The notes beneath the pieces are model-generated. The model did not search any database, was not told the origin of the DNA, and saw only the letters and a list, made by a program, of their open reading frames with translations. A DNA stretch of 64,000 nt from Conexibacter sp. SYSU D00693 (GTDB lineage: Bacteria > Actinomycetota > Thermoleophilia > Solirubrobacterales > Solirubrobacteraceae), in NCBI RefSeq assembly GCF_017084525.1, contig NZ_CP070950.1:62001-126000 (forward strand). Reading direction: 5' to 3'. Shown one piece after another: positions 44,291 to 52,066 of this stretch. Position 1 is the first letter of the stretch; each line of letters starts with the position of its first letter. The position numbers and the translations under genes are program-made.

Positions 44291-45598
44291 ATGCAGCGCG
44301 CGCCGAGCACCACCGCCGCGGTCCTGCGCTTCCTCGCCGGGAGCCTCGCGGCGATCGCGGTCGTGGTCGTCGGCTCGTCCTTCGTGCTGCGCGAGGTCGC
44401 CACGGACGAGGCCGAGCGCGACACGCGCCAGCAGGTGCAGCTGGAGGGACGGCTCGTGGAGTCGGCCGGGCTGACCGACGGCGTGCTGCGCGGGGACGCA
44501 CGAGCGCTGCGCCGCCTCGACGACGTCGTGGTCGGGCAGGTGCTCGTCGGGCCGGTCGTGCGCGCGAAGCTGTGGACGCGCGACGGGCGGGTCCTGTACT
44601 CCGACGAGCCCCGGCTCGTCGGCCGGCGCTTCGAGCTGGGCGACGAGGAGGCCGAGCTGTTCAAGACGGGCGGCGCGGACGCCGAGCTCAGCGACCTCTC
44701 CCAGCCCGAGAACCGCTTCGAGCGCCAGGAGGGCGAGCTGCTGGAGGCCCACACCGTCATCCGCACGCCCTCGGGGACGCCGGTGCTGTTCGAGACCTAC
44801 CAGCGCTTCTCGTCGATCACCGACGACCGGTCGCGGCTGCTCGGCGCGATCGCACCGCCGCTCCTGGGCGGCCTCGCGATCCTGCTGCTGTTCCAGGTGC
44901 CGCTGGCACTCGGCCTGGCGCGGCGCGTGCGCCGCGGGCATGCCGAGCGCGAGGCGCTGCTGCGCGCGGCCATCGACGCCTCGGACGCCGAGCGCCGGCG
45001 CATCGCGGCCGACCTGCACGACGGGGCGGTGCAGGACCTGGCGGGCGTCGCGTTCGGCCTCGCGCCGCTCGCCGACGACGCTCGCCGGCGCGGCGACGAG
45101 GACGCCGCGCGCGTGCTCGACCAGGCGGCGGGCGACCTGCGCGGCGGCGTGCGCGCGCTGCGCACGCTCCTGGTGGAGATCCACCCGCCGAGCCTGGCGA
45201 GCACGGGCGTCGAGCCGGCGCTCGACGACCTGCTCAGCCCGCTGGCGGCGGCCGGTGTGGCGACCGAGCTGCACGTCGACGACGCCGCCGTGGCGCCCGG
45301 GGCGCACGACGCGCTGGTCTACCGCGTCGCCCGCGAGGCCCTGCGCAACGTCGAGCGCCACGCGCAGGCCACGTCGGTCCGGGTGGACGTGACGCGCGAC
45401 GGGCGGGGAACCACCCGCCTCGTGGTCCACGACGACGGCCAGGGCTTCGACGCCGGCCAGCGTGCGCGGCGCGGGGAGGAGGGCCACGTCGGCCTGACGC
45501 TCCTCGACGGGCTGGTCGGTCAGGCGGGCGGGACCCTCGACGTCGCCTCGCAGCCGGGCGCCGGCACGACGATCACCCTGGAGGTCGGCGGCGCGTGA
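44291..45598 (+). CDS. Sensor histidine kinase, NarL-partner (HisKA_3) type
   Basis: A 435-residue membrane kinase: transmembrane helix 1 (about 12-35), an outer sensor domain of about 150 residues, helix 2 (about 195-215), then the HisKA_3 domain with the phosphorylated His in AERRRIAADLHDGAVQDL, and an HATPase domain (REALRNVERHA, VHDDGQGFD, GHVGLTLLDGLV). The ligand of the sensor domain is unknown. The stop overlaps the GTG of the response regulator gene, so they form a two-component pair. Confidence 0.9.
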   Translation: MQRAPSTTAAVLRFLAGSLAAIAVVVVGSSFVLREVATDEAERDTRQQVQLEGRLVESAGLTDGVLRGDARALRRLDDVVVGQVLVGPVVRAKLWTRDGRVLYSDEPRLVGRRFELGDEEAELFKTGGADAELSDLSQPENRFERQEGELLEAHTVIRTPSGTPVLFETYQRFSSITDDRSRLLGAIAPPLLGGLAILLLFQVPLALGLARRVRRGHAEREALLRAAIDASDAERRRIAADLHDGAVQDLAGVAFGLAPLADDARRRGDEDAARVLDQAAGDLRGGVRALRTLLVEIHPPSLASTGVEPALDDLLSPLAAAGVATELHVDDAAVAPGAHDALVYRVAREALRNVERHAQATSVRVDVTRDGRGTTRLVVHDDGQGFDAGQRARRGEEGHVGLTLLDGLVGQAGGTLDVASQPGAGTTITLEVGGA

Positions 45599-46230
45599 TC
45601 CGCGTGCTCGTCGCCGACGACCACGGCGTGGTCCGCGAGGGCCTCGGCCGGCTCATCGACGCCTTCGCCGACCTGGAGCTCGTCGGGACCGCGGCGGACG
45701 GCGCGCAGGCCGTCGAGCAGGCCCTGGCCCACGTGCCGGACGTCGTCCTGATGGACCTGGACATGCCGCACGTCGACGGGATCGAGGCGACGCGCCGCAT
45801 CGCCGCCGCCCAGCCGCAGGTGGCGGTGCTCGTCCTCACGTCCTTCTCCGACAGCGCGCGCATCACCGGCGCCATGGACGCCGGCGCCGTCGGCTACCTG
45901 CTCAAGGACGCGTCGGCCGACCAGGTCGCCGAGGGCGTGCGCGCCGCCGCGCGCGGCGAGTCCCCGCTCGACCCGCGCGCCGCCAGGACGATCCTCACCG
46001 CCCGCAGCGCGCCCGACCCGCTCGCCGCGCTGTCCCACCGCGAGCGCGAGGTGCTGGAGCTGCTCGTCGAGGGGCTGCCGAACAAGCTCATCGCGCGGCG
46101 CCTGGACATCAGCGAGAAGACGGTCAAGACCCACCTGACCAGCGTGTTCCGCCACCTCGGCGTCAGCGACCGCACGCAGGCGGCGCTGTGGGCCGAGCGC
46201 CACCGCCTGGGGCGCGGGTCCCAGGGCTGA
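45595..46230 (+). CDS. LuxR/NarL-family response regulator
   Basis: A 211-residue regulator and partner of the kinase encoded just upstream. The receiver has ADDHGVVREGL, acceptor Asp in VVLMDLDMPHVDG, and Lys in YLLKDASADQV. The output domain is a LuxR-type helix-turn-helix (LSHREREVLELLVEGLPNK, then KTVKTHLTSVFRHLGVSDR). The GTG start overlaps the kinase stop. Target genes are unknown; the secreted Asp-rich protein gene downstream is a possible one by position. An inverted repeat follows the stop. Confidence 0.93.
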   Translation: MIRVLVADDHGVVREGLGRLIDAFADLELVGTAADGAQAVEQALAHVPDVVLMDLDMPHVDGIEATRRIAAAQPQVAVLVLTSFSDSARITGAMDAGAVGYLLKDASADQVAEGVRAAARGESPLDPRAARTILTARSAPDPLAALSHREREVLELLVEGLPNKLIARRLDISEKTVKTHLTSVFRHLGVSDRTQAALWAERHRLGRGSQG

Positions 46231-46240
46231 CTGCGACCAA

Positions 46241-46261
46241 GGTCCCATTGCGCCCGGGACC
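46241..46261. other. Inverted repeat GGTCCC-n9-GGGACC
   Basis: A 6-bp perfect stem with a 9-base loop between the response regulator stop and the secreted-protein start. It could be a weak terminator or an operator for the next gene. Confidence 0.35.
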
Positions 46262-46284
46262 GCCCTCGCGCGACCGTGGCGCCC

Positions 46285-46782
46285 ATGCAGAAGACCACCG
46301 CACTGGCCTTGGCCCTCGTGGCCGCGCTCGGGTCGGCCTCGCCGGCGCTCGCCCGTCACGGCGACGACGACGGACCGGGCGACGACCGCGGCGGCGCGCA
46401 GGTGCGCGGCGGCGACGACGGACCGGGCGACGACCGCGGCGGCAGCGACGACCGCGGCGACGACCGTGCCCGCACCGAGGTCCGCCGCGCCGGCTCCTGC
46501 GGGCGCGGCGCCACCTCCAAGCTCAAGCTCAAGCACGACGACGGCCGCATCGAGGCCGAGTTCGAGGTCGACCGCAACCGGGCCGGCGAGCGCTGGCGCG
46601 TGACGCTGTCGCGCGGCGGCCGCGTCCTGGTCCGGGGCACCGCGCGGACCGCCGGGCGCAGCGGCTCGTTCTCCTTCGAGCGCCGGATCTCCGACCTCGA
46701 CGGGGCCGACCGCGTCACCGCGCGCGCCGTCGGGCCCGACGGCCTGACCTGCACCGCCACCGTCACGCTGCCCTCAGCCTGA
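46285..46782 (+). CDS. Secreted Asp/Gly-rich repeat protein
   Basis: A 165-residue exported protein. A Sec signal peptide (about 1-24, ending SPALA) is followed by an acidic repeat region with GDDDGPGDDRGG and GGDDGPGDDRGG, encoded by two identical 30-bp DNA repeats, then a compact beta-rich domain (TSKLKLKHDDGRIEAEFEV, RWRVTLSRGGRVLVRGTA) with two Cys residues far apart that may form a disulphide. I recall similar proteins in actinobacteria without known function. The ATG at 46285 gives a proper signal peptide; the GTG at 46276 is an alternative. Confidence 0.72.
   Translation: MQKTTALALALVAALGSASPALARHGDDDGPGDDRGGAQVRGGDDGPGDDRGGSDDRGDDRARTEVRRAGSCGRGATSKLKLKHDDGRIEAEFEVDRNRAGERWRVTLSRGGRVLVRGTARTAGRSGSFSFERRISDLDGADRVTARAVGPDGLTCTATVTLPSA
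46366..46443 (+). repeat. Two identical 30-bp in-frame repeats, 48 bp apart
   Basis: 46366-46395 and 46414-46443 are identical and encode DDGPGDDRGG. They lie within the secreted protein gene and would allow copy-number change by recombination. Confidence 0.85.
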
Positions 46783-46804
46783 TGGCGGCCCCCTGGGTCG
46801 ACCG

Positions 46805-47416
46805 CTAGCCCAGCTCGAACAGCTCGTCCACCAGCGCGAGTAGCGGCTCTCGCAGGGTCGGCAGCTCCTCGAGGCGGCCCAGGGAGACCCGGGTCGTCAC
46901 GAGCGAGCTGACGGCCGCGACCAGGGCCTCGGCGCGGAAGCGCGCGTCGGCGTCGCGCGCGCCGAGCACGTGGGCGACGAGCTCCACGAACGTCGCCTGC
47001 AGCTCGGCCCGGCGCTCGAGCGCGGCGGGGCCCGCCGCGTAGACCTCGACGAGGAAGGTCCGGGCGAACGACGGGCGGTCCAGGAACGCGGCGAAGTACG
47101 CGTCCAGGGCGCGGCGCAGGCGCTCCTGCGGCGGGCCGGAGGCCTCCTCGAGCCCCTCGCGCATCCGGGTCTGCATGTGCTGGACGCCGTGGTCGTAGGC
47201 GGCCAGGAAGCAGGCTTCCTTGTCGGCGAACTGCTCGTAGAACGTCTCGCGCGACACCCGCGCGCCCTTGATGACGTGCGCGACCGTCGTCCGGGCGTAG
47301 CCGTGCTCGGCCACGGCGTCGGCCATCGCCGCGAGCATCCGCCCGCGCTGGGACGCGAGGACCTCCTCGCGCGAGAGCCCGTGCCGGCCGCGCGGGAGCT
47401 GCCGGGGCTCCGCCAT
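46805..47416 (-). CDS. TetR-family transcriptional regulator
   Basis: A 203-residue regulator. The DNA-binding domain covers about 14-65 (REEVLASQRGRMLAAMADAVAEHGY, then TVAHVIKGARVSRETFYEQFADKE); the C-terminal ligand domain is helical and divergent. No clear operator or target is seen next to it. The ATG has TAGGGT 6 bases upstream in the leaderless layout. It is divergent from the lipoprotein gene at 47511, which it might control. Confidence 0.9.
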   Translation of the reverse strand: MAEPRQLPRGRHGLSREEVLASQRGRMLAAMADAVAEHGYARTTVAHVIKGARVSRETFYEQFADKEACFLAAYDHGVQHMQTRMREGLEEASGPPQERLRRALDAYFAAFLDRPSFARTFLVEVYAAGPAALERRAELQATFVELVAHVLGARDADARFRAEALVAAVSSLVTTRVSLGRLEELPTLREPLLALVDELFELG

Positions 47417-47422
47417 GGGGCC

Positions 47423-47428
47423 ACCCTA
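47423..47428 (-). promoter_or_regulatory. -10 hexamer TAGGGT for the TetR gene
   Basis: On the minus strand TAGGGT lies 6 bases before the ATG at 47416, the recurring leaderless layout. Confidence 0.55.
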
Positions 47429-47510
47429 CGCCCTCGGTCGCGCAGGTCCGGGGACCGGATCAGGGTGCACCCCGATGGCTCGGGGTCCCGCGGCCTCCAC
47501 GATGCTGCCC

Positions 47511-47840
47511 ATGCGACTTCGTCACGCCATCACCGCCATCGCCATCGCCGGAGCTGCCGCGTTCGCCGGCTGCGGCGACGACACCGCCGACACCGAGAAG
47601 CTCCAGCAGCAGGGCCAGGAGCTGCGCGAGAAGGCCGAGCAGGCCGCCGAGGACGTCCGCTCGGGCAAGCGCGACGTCGAGGAGGTCTCCGAGGAGCTCA
47701 CGAAGGACTCGACCGACCTGGCCGACCAGGCCATCGAGGAGGTCAAGGACGACTCGCGCGTCCCGGACGAGGCCAAGCAGCAGCTCGAGGACGCCCAGCA
47801 GCAGCTCAAGGACCTGCAGGAGCAGCAGCAGACGCCGTAG
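47511..47840 (+). CDS. Small lipoprotein with Gln/Glu-rich coiled coil
   Basis: A 109-residue predicted lipoprotein. The signal peptide ends in the lipobox FAGC (Cys21). The mature part is nearly all helical and highly charged (EKLQQQGQELREKAEQAAEDV, then EEVSEELTKDSTDLADQA, ending QQQLKDLQEQQQ), so a coiled coil on the outer membrane face is expected. Function is unknown. The ATG at 47511 gives the usual signal peptide length; in-frame starts further upstream are less suitable. Two hairpins follow the stop. Confidence 0.75.
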   Translation: MRLRHAITAIAIAGAAAFAGCGDDTADTEKLQQQGQELREKAEQAAEDVRSGKRDVEEVSEELTKDSTDLADQAIEEVKDDSRVPDEAKQQLEDAQQQLKDLQEQQQTP

Positions 47841-47856
47841 CGGTCCCCACGGCCGC

Positions 47857-47915
47857 TGCGACCCCACGAGGTCGCACAGCACGACGGGCTCCGGTGCATG
47901 GCCGGGGCCCGTCGT
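47857..47915. terminator. Tandem hairpins between convergent genes
   Basis: Hairpin 1 at 47857-47876 has the stem TGCGACC/GGTCGCA. Hairpin 2 at 47881-47915 has a 14-bp stem (ACGACGGGCTCCGG with its complement, one G-T) and a 7-base loop. They separate the lipoprotein gene from the convergent MOSC gene. Confidence 0.7.
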
Positions 47916-47923
47916 CGTCCTGG

Positions 47924-48640
47924 CTAGCCGGGTGCCTCGAGGACGACGTCGTCGCCGACCGCGACGCGCCCCGGGGTGACCGTCGCCCCGTAGACGCCGG
48001 CGCACGACCCGCGCTCCTGGGCGACCGTGCGCAGCACGACAGGGTCGCGCTCGAGCGTCCGCGGGTCGACGTTGACCATCACGCAGCGCTTGTCGCGCTG
48101 GTCGAGGCGCAGCCGGACGCCACCCGCGCGCAGGACCGCCCCGACCCAGCCGTCCTCCGCGAACGGCACGTCGTCCACCGCTTCGACGAGGAGGTTCGGG
48201 CGGAAGCGCAGCGGCTCGAGCTGCCGGCCCGCGAGCCGCCCCAGCTCGGCGACCGACTGGGTGGTGATGAGCGACAGCGGCTCGGTGTCGAAGACCCCGC
48301 GGCTCTGGCGCAGGACCCGGACGCCCTCGCCCAGCGCCTCCGCGAGGGCCGGGTCGACGACGTCGAGCTCCTCGCCGGACGGCGTGCGCACGAGCGTCGC
48401 GGACCGGTCCGGGTCGCCGGGCTCGGCGAAGCGCGGGACGTGGTGGGCCATGTCCGCCCGCTCGCGGATGGTCAGCCACGGGAAGCCGCTGCGCTCGAGC
48501 CCGGGCCGCACGAACGCCCAGCGCCGGTCGCCGGCCAGCCCGTGCCACGACACGTCGACGGCGTCCAGCGCCTCGGCCGCCATCGACTTCACCGGGTAGC
48601 GCCACAGCGCCGCCACCCGGCCGACCACCCGCTCGTCCAC
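47924..48640 (-). CDS. MOSC domain protein (molybdenum cofactor sulfurase-like)
   Basis: A 238-residue protein with the N-terminal MOSC_N beta-barrel (ALWRYPVKSMAAE, GLAGDRRWAFV) and the C-terminal MOSC domain (RFRPNLLVEA, then RDKRCVMVNVDPRT and the Cys in GSCAGVYG). MOSC proteins bind molybdenum cofactor or act in reductases of the YcbX/mARC type. This is of interest because a molybdoenzyme (nitrate reductase) is encoded 8 kb away, though no direct link is shown. The GTG at 48640 fits the family N terminus; no clear -10 was found. Confidence 0.85.
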   Translation of the reverse strand: MDERVVGRVAALWRYPVKSMAAEALDAVDVSWHGLAGDRRWAFVRPGLERSGFPWLTIRERADMAHHVPRFAEPGDPDRSATLVRTPSGEELDVVDPALAEALGEGVRVLRQSRGVFDTEPLSLITTQSVAELGRLAGRQLEPLRFRPNLLVEAVDDVPFAEDGWVGAVLRAGGVRLRLDQRDKRCVMVNVDPRTLERDPVVLRTVAQERGSCAGVYGATVTPGRVAVGDDVVLEAPG

Positions 48641-48706
48641 GTGGCGAAGTCCATCGCATCCGCCCGACGGCGGGAAGGATCCGGCGCGGCGTGCGTCAGT
48701 GAGGGC

Positions 48707-49180
48707 ATGACCCACCTCATCCCGCGCCGCGCCGTCTGGCTGACGGCGCTCTGCCTGGCGGTCGGCGGCGTGGCCGGCTGCGGCGACGACGACGAGGGCG
48801 GCAGCGCCGCCGCCACGACCCAGGAGGCCGCCCCCGCGCCCGCTGAGACGGCGCCCGCGGAGACCGCGGCCGGCGGCGGCGAGACGCAGCTCGAGATCGA
48901 CGCGACGGAGCCCGGCGACCCGCCGTTCGGCTTCAGCAAGGAGGAGCTCACGGCGAAGCCGGGCCAGGTGACGATCACGATGGCCAACCCGGACGGCAAC
49001 AAGGCGCCGCACGCCGTCGCGCTCGAGGGCCCGGGGGTCGACGAGTCCGGCGAGGTCGTGCCGGGCGGGGGCGGGGACTCCACGGTGTCCGCGCCGCTCG
49101 AGGCCGGCACCTACACCTTCTACTGCCCCGTCGGCCAGCACCGCCAGAACGGCATGGAGGGGACGCTCACCGTCGAGTAG
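48707..49180 (+). CDS. Cupredoxin-like lipoprotein
   Basis: A 157-residue exported protein. The signal peptide ends in the lipobox VAGC (about residue 25), then comes an Ala/Thr/Glu/Pro-rich linker and a plastocyanin-like beta domain. Type 1 copper ligands can be seen: His in NKAPHAVALEG, then Cys, His and Met in TFYCPVGQHRQNGM. It could carry electrons or copper at the cell surface. A GAGGG lies close to the ATG. The partner is unknown; an ECF sigma/anti-sigma pair follows. Confidence 0.85.
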   Translation: MTHLIPRRAVWLTALCLAVGGVAGCGDDDEGGSAAATTQEAAPAPAETAPAETAAGGGETQLEIDATEPGDPPFGFSKEELTAKPGQVTITMANPDGNKAPHAVALEGPGVDESGEVVPGGGGDSTVSAPLEAGTYTFYCPVGQHRQNGMEGTLTVE

Positions 49181-49228
49181 CGCCGTCCGCGTGACGCCGC
49201 CGCTGCCCCTCGCGGGCATGCCGCCGAC

Positions 49229-49234
49229 TACGGT
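49229..49234 (+). promoter_or_regulatory. -10 hexamer TACGGT for the sigma factor gene
   Basis: TACGGT lies 7 bases before the GTG at 49242, the recurring leaderless layout, and decides the start of that gene. Confidence 0.5.
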
Positions 49235-49241
49235 CGTCGGC

Positions 49242-49778
49242 GTGCCCGCGGAGGCGCAGCCACCCCACCGGCTGGATCCGGCCGCGCTCGGCGACCACGT
49301 CGACCGGCTGTTCCGCGCCGCCTGGGCGATGTGCGGCAGCCCGCACGACGCCGAGGACCTCGTGCAGGAGACCTACGTCCGGGTGCTGGCGCGTCCGCGG
49401 TTCCTGCGTCGCGGCGACGACCTCGCCTACCTGCTGCAGACGCTGCGCAACGTCCACGTCAGCCGCCACCGCGCCGCCGGCGCGCGCCCCGACGAGCTCC
49501 TGAGCGACGACCTCGACCACCACGAGGACCCGCGCACGGCGTGGCGCCCGGACGTCGCGCTCGACGCCGGCGAGCTCTTCGCCGCCATCGCCGCGTTGCC
49601 GGACCCCTTCCGCGACGCGCTCGTGGCCGTCGACCTCGTCGGCCTGAGCTACGCGGAGGCGGCGCGCGCCGTGGGCACGACGGAGCCGACGCTGACCACG
49701 CGCCTGCATCGCGCCCGGCGTCGCGTGGCGCGCCGGCTGGCTCCCGCGGCCCACCCCGAGGCGGTGCGGGAGGCATGA
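49242..49778 (+). CDS. ECF-type RNA polymerase sigma factor
   Basis: A 178-residue sigma-70 family protein with regions 2 and 4 only. Region 2 is LGDHVDRLFRAAWAMCGSPHDAEDLVQETYVRVL; region 4 is ALPDPFRDALVAVDLVGLSYAEAARAVG followed by TLTTRLHRARRRV. The frame is open 17 codons further upstream, but GTG 49242 is preferred because of TACGGT 7 bases before it and the usual ECF length. The anti-sigma-like membrane gene overlaps by 4 bases. No matching target promoters were identified. Confidence 0.9.
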   Translation: MPAEAQPPHRLDPAALGDHVDRLFRAAWAMCGSPHDAEDLVQETYVRVLARPRFLRRGDDLAYLLQTLRNVHVSRHRAAGARPDELLSDDLDHHEDPRTAWRPDVALDAGELFAAIAALPDPFRDALVAVDLVGLSYAEAARAVGTTEPTLTTRLHRARRRVARRLAPAAHPEAVREA

Positions 49779-50425
49779 GCGAGCGCCACGAGACCGACGC
49801 CTTCGGCGCGGCGGTCCAGGCGGCGGCCGCGGAGGTCCGCGCGCCGCAGGCGCTGCGCGAGCGCCTCGCGACCCTCGAGGCCCCGCCGCGCCGCCGGCGC
49901 ACCCACTGGCCCTCCGTGCTGGCCGGGGCGCTCACGGCCCTCCTCGTCGCGCTCGTCGTCGTCCTCGGCGGCGGGAACGACGGGCCCGCTGACGTGCTCG
50001 ACGGCGTCGAGCTCGCCCTGCGCGCGCCCACCGCTCCGCCGCCCGCCCGCGACGCGCGGGACCAGCGCTTCACCGCCCTGCGCGTCGGTCGCGTCCGGGT
50101 CCCGGACTACGGCTACGGCACCGGCTGGGAGGCCCGGGGCCGGCGCACGGACGAGGTCGACGGCCGCCGCGCCGTGACGCTGCTCTACCGGACCCCCGCG
50201 GGCCGGCAGGTCGGCTACACCGTCGTCGACGGGACGCTGCCCGTCCCCGGCGACGTCGCCCGACACGCCGGCGGCCCCCGGGGCCCGGCGGAGGTCCGCC
50301 GCGACGGCGCGGGCGTGCTGACCTGGCGGGTGCAGGGCCAGACCTGCCTGCTGGCCGGCCGCGGGGTCGGCCCCGACGAGCTGCGCGCCGCCTACGACCG
50401 GGTGACCGGCCGGCTGGTGCCCTGA
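49775..50425 (+). CDS. Membrane protein, probable anti-sigma factor
   Basis: A 216-residue protein with a cytoplasmic N-terminal part (about 1-45), one transmembrane helix (about 48-66, SVLAGALTALLVALVVVLGGG) and an outer domain of about 150 residues. The ATG overlaps the sigma factor stop, and this order and topology are typical of ECF sigma/anti-sigma pairs. The usual zinc-binding HxxxCxxC motif of ZAS-domain anti-sigma factors is missing, so either a different class is involved or the role is inferred wrongly. Confidence 0.7.
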   Translation: MSERHETDAFGAAVQAAAAEVRAPQALRERLATLEAPPRRRRTHWPSVLAGALTALLVALVVVLGGGNDGPADVLDGVELALRAPTAPPPARDARDQRFTALRVGRVRVPDYGYGTGWEARGRRTDEVDGRRAVTLLYRTPAGRQVGYTVVDGTLPVPGDVARHAGGPRGPAEVRRDGAGVLTWRVQGQTCLLAGRGVGPDELRAAYDRVTGRLVP

Positions 50426-50432
50426 GCTCGCC

Positions 50433-50438
50433 TAGACT
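50433..50438 (+). promoter_or_regulatory. -10 hexamer TAGACT for the lipoprotein gene
   Basis: TAGACT lies 8 bases before the GTG at 50447, the recurring leaderless layout. Confidence 0.55.
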
Positions 50439-50446
50439 CGCGTGCC

Positions 50447-51259
50447 GTGCGAGGACGGGGACGGCTGGTGCTCACGGCAGCCTGCATGGCGGCGCTCGTC
50501 GCGGGCTGCGGCGGGGGCGGCGACGAGGGCGAGCGGGGCGCGCCCGCGCCGAAGGGGACCCCGGCGCGCAGCTCCGAGCTCGACGCCGCCGCCAAGGCCA
50601 CCAAGGCGATCCGCAGCTATCGCGCGACCGTGAAGATGCGCTCGGACGTCGCGGGCGCCGCCCAGCGCTTCGACGGCGTCGTGATCTCGGCGGTCGACGC
50701 CCGGAGCGGGCGGATCTTCGGCCGCTTCGCCGAGGCCGGCGCGCGCGAGACCCAGCTCGAGGCGATCACGCAGGGCGCGACGCAGTGGGTGCGCTCCGGC
50801 CAGCTCACGCGCCAGCTGCCCGACGGCAAGCGCTGGCTGCGGGTGGAGGGCGACGCGAGCACCCCGAGCACCCTGACCCCCGTCGAGTTCGTGACCTTCC
50901 TGCGCGACTCGGGCAGCGCCCGGGAGCTGGGGGAGGAGGACGTCCGCGGCGAGCCCACGACGCACGTCACCGGCGAGCTGGACTCGAAGGCGATCGCCCG
51001 CACGAGCGGCGTCGCCGCCCAGCAGCGCCTCCAGCGCGTCGTCGGCGCGGGCGACTTCCGGGCGACCGTCGACCTCTGGATCGGCGAGGACGACCGCCCC
51101 CGGCGGATGCAGCTGACGATGCGCCCGCCCAAGCCGACGACGGGGATGCTGCGCAGCACGCTCGAGGTGCTCGGCTACGACGTCGACCTGCGCAACGCCG
51201 CGCCGCCGCCGGCGAGGGAGACGGTCACGCCGGCCGAGCTCGGCGCGCCGGGCGGCTGA
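50447..51259 (+). CDS. Lipoprotein, LppX/LprG-like fold suspected
   Basis: A 270-residue exported lipoprotein with signal peptide and lipobox VAGC (about residue 21), followed by a Gly-rich stretch and a beta-rich domain (SYRATVKMRSDVAGAAQRFDG, then ATQWVRSGQ, DGKRWLRVEG and TVDLWIGEDDRPRRMQLTM). The alternation of long antiparallel strands resembles the LolA/LppX type of lipid-binding lipoprotein found in actinobacteria; this is judged by pattern only. The GTG start is supported by TAGACT 8 bases upstream. Confidence 0.75.
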   Translation: MRGRGRLVLTAACMAALVAGCGGGGDEGERGAPAPKGTPARSSELDAAAKATKAIRSYRATVKMRSDVAGAAQRFDGVVISAVDARSGRIFGRFAEAGARETQLEAITQGATQWVRSGQLTRQLPDGKRWLRVEGDASTPSTLTPVEFVTFLRDSGSARELGEEDVRGEPTTHVTGELDSKAIARTSGVAAQQRLQRVVGAGDFRATVDLWIGEDDRPRRMQLTMRPPKPTTGMLRSTLEVLGYDVDLRNAAPPPARETVTPAELGAPGG

Positions 51260-51335
51260 GCCGGGAGCAGGCTCCCACCACCCTCGGGGGGTGACCGCAC
51301 CCGCCCGCCCGTCCCGGGCGCGGAGGATCTGCGAC

Positions 51336-52007
51336 GCCGTGCCGAAGGTCCTCATCGCCGACGACGTCGCAGGGGTGCGCCGCACCCTGCGCGCCGTGCT
51401 GGACGAGGCCGCGGGCCTCGACGTGGTCGGCTGCGCGGCCGACGGGGGCGAGGCGGTGGAGCGCACGCTGCGCCTCCAGCCCGACGTCGTCCTGATGGAC
51501 GTCCGCATGCCGGGCGTCGACGGCATCGAGGCGATCCGCCGCCTGCGCGCCGCGGGCTCGCGCGCGCGGGTGCTCGTCCTGACGACCTCCGACATGGACG
51601 ACGTCGTCCAGGACGCGCTCGAGGCCGGCGCGCTGGGCTTCCTGCTCAAGGACGTCGCCTCCGACCGCCTCGCCGACGCGGTCCACGCTACGGCGCGCGG
51701 CGAGACCGTGATGGATCCCGTCATCACCCGCCGGCTGGTCGACCACTGGCTCGCGCGCCCGGCGCCGGAGCCCGAGGTCCGCGAGCGCCTCGCGCAGCTC
51801 ACCGACCGCGAGCTGGAGGTCCTGCGCCTGCTCACGCGCGGCCTGTCCAACGCGCAGATCGCCGACGAGCTCGTGCTCGGCGAGGCGACGGTGAAGACCC
51901 ACGTCGCCCGGCTCCTGGGCAAGCTCGGCGTCGACAGCCGGCTGCAGGCGGTGGTCCTGGCCTTCGGCGCCGGTGTAGGTGGACCACCGGGTCCGCGGCT
52001 CAGCTAG
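51336..52007 (+). CDS. Orphan LuxR/NarL-family response regulator
   Basis: A 223-residue regulator. The receiver has IADDVAGVRRTL, acceptor Asp in VVLMDVRMPGVDG and Lys in FLLKDVASDRL. The output helix-turn-helix is LTDRELEVLRLLTRGLSNA then ATVKTHVARLLGKLGV. No kinase gene is adjacent. The start is uncertain: GTG 51336 with GGAGGA 11 bases upstream, or GTG 51291 with 15 extra residues. The last codons contain a TAGCCT that may be the -10 of the next gene. Confidence 0.87.
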   Translation, partial: AVPKVLIADDVAGVRRTLRAVLDEAAGLDVVGCAADGGEAVERTLRLQPDVVLMDVRMPGVDGIEAIRRLRAAGSRARVLVLTTSDMDDVVQDALEAGALGFLLKDVASDRLADAVHATARGETVMDPVITRRLVDHWLARPAPEPEVRERLAQLTDRELEVLRLLTRGLSNAQIADELVLGEATVKTHVARLLGKLGVDSRLQAVVLAFGAGVGGPPGPRLS

Positions 52008-52044
52008 CCTCTGGTCGTCACCGATCGGTGGCGCATGATGCGCC
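52005..52044 (+). promoter_or_regulatory. -10 TAGCCT and palindrome GGCGCAT-G-ATGCGCC in a 5' leader
   Basis: TAGCCT (52005-52010) overlaps the previous stop codon. A perfect 7+1+7 palindrome lies at 52030-52044 in the leader of the S15 peptidase gene, before its ribosome site. It could be an operator or a stabilising RNA hairpin. Confidence 0.45.
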
Positions 52045-52066
52045 GCCGCGGAGAGGGAGAGCGCAC

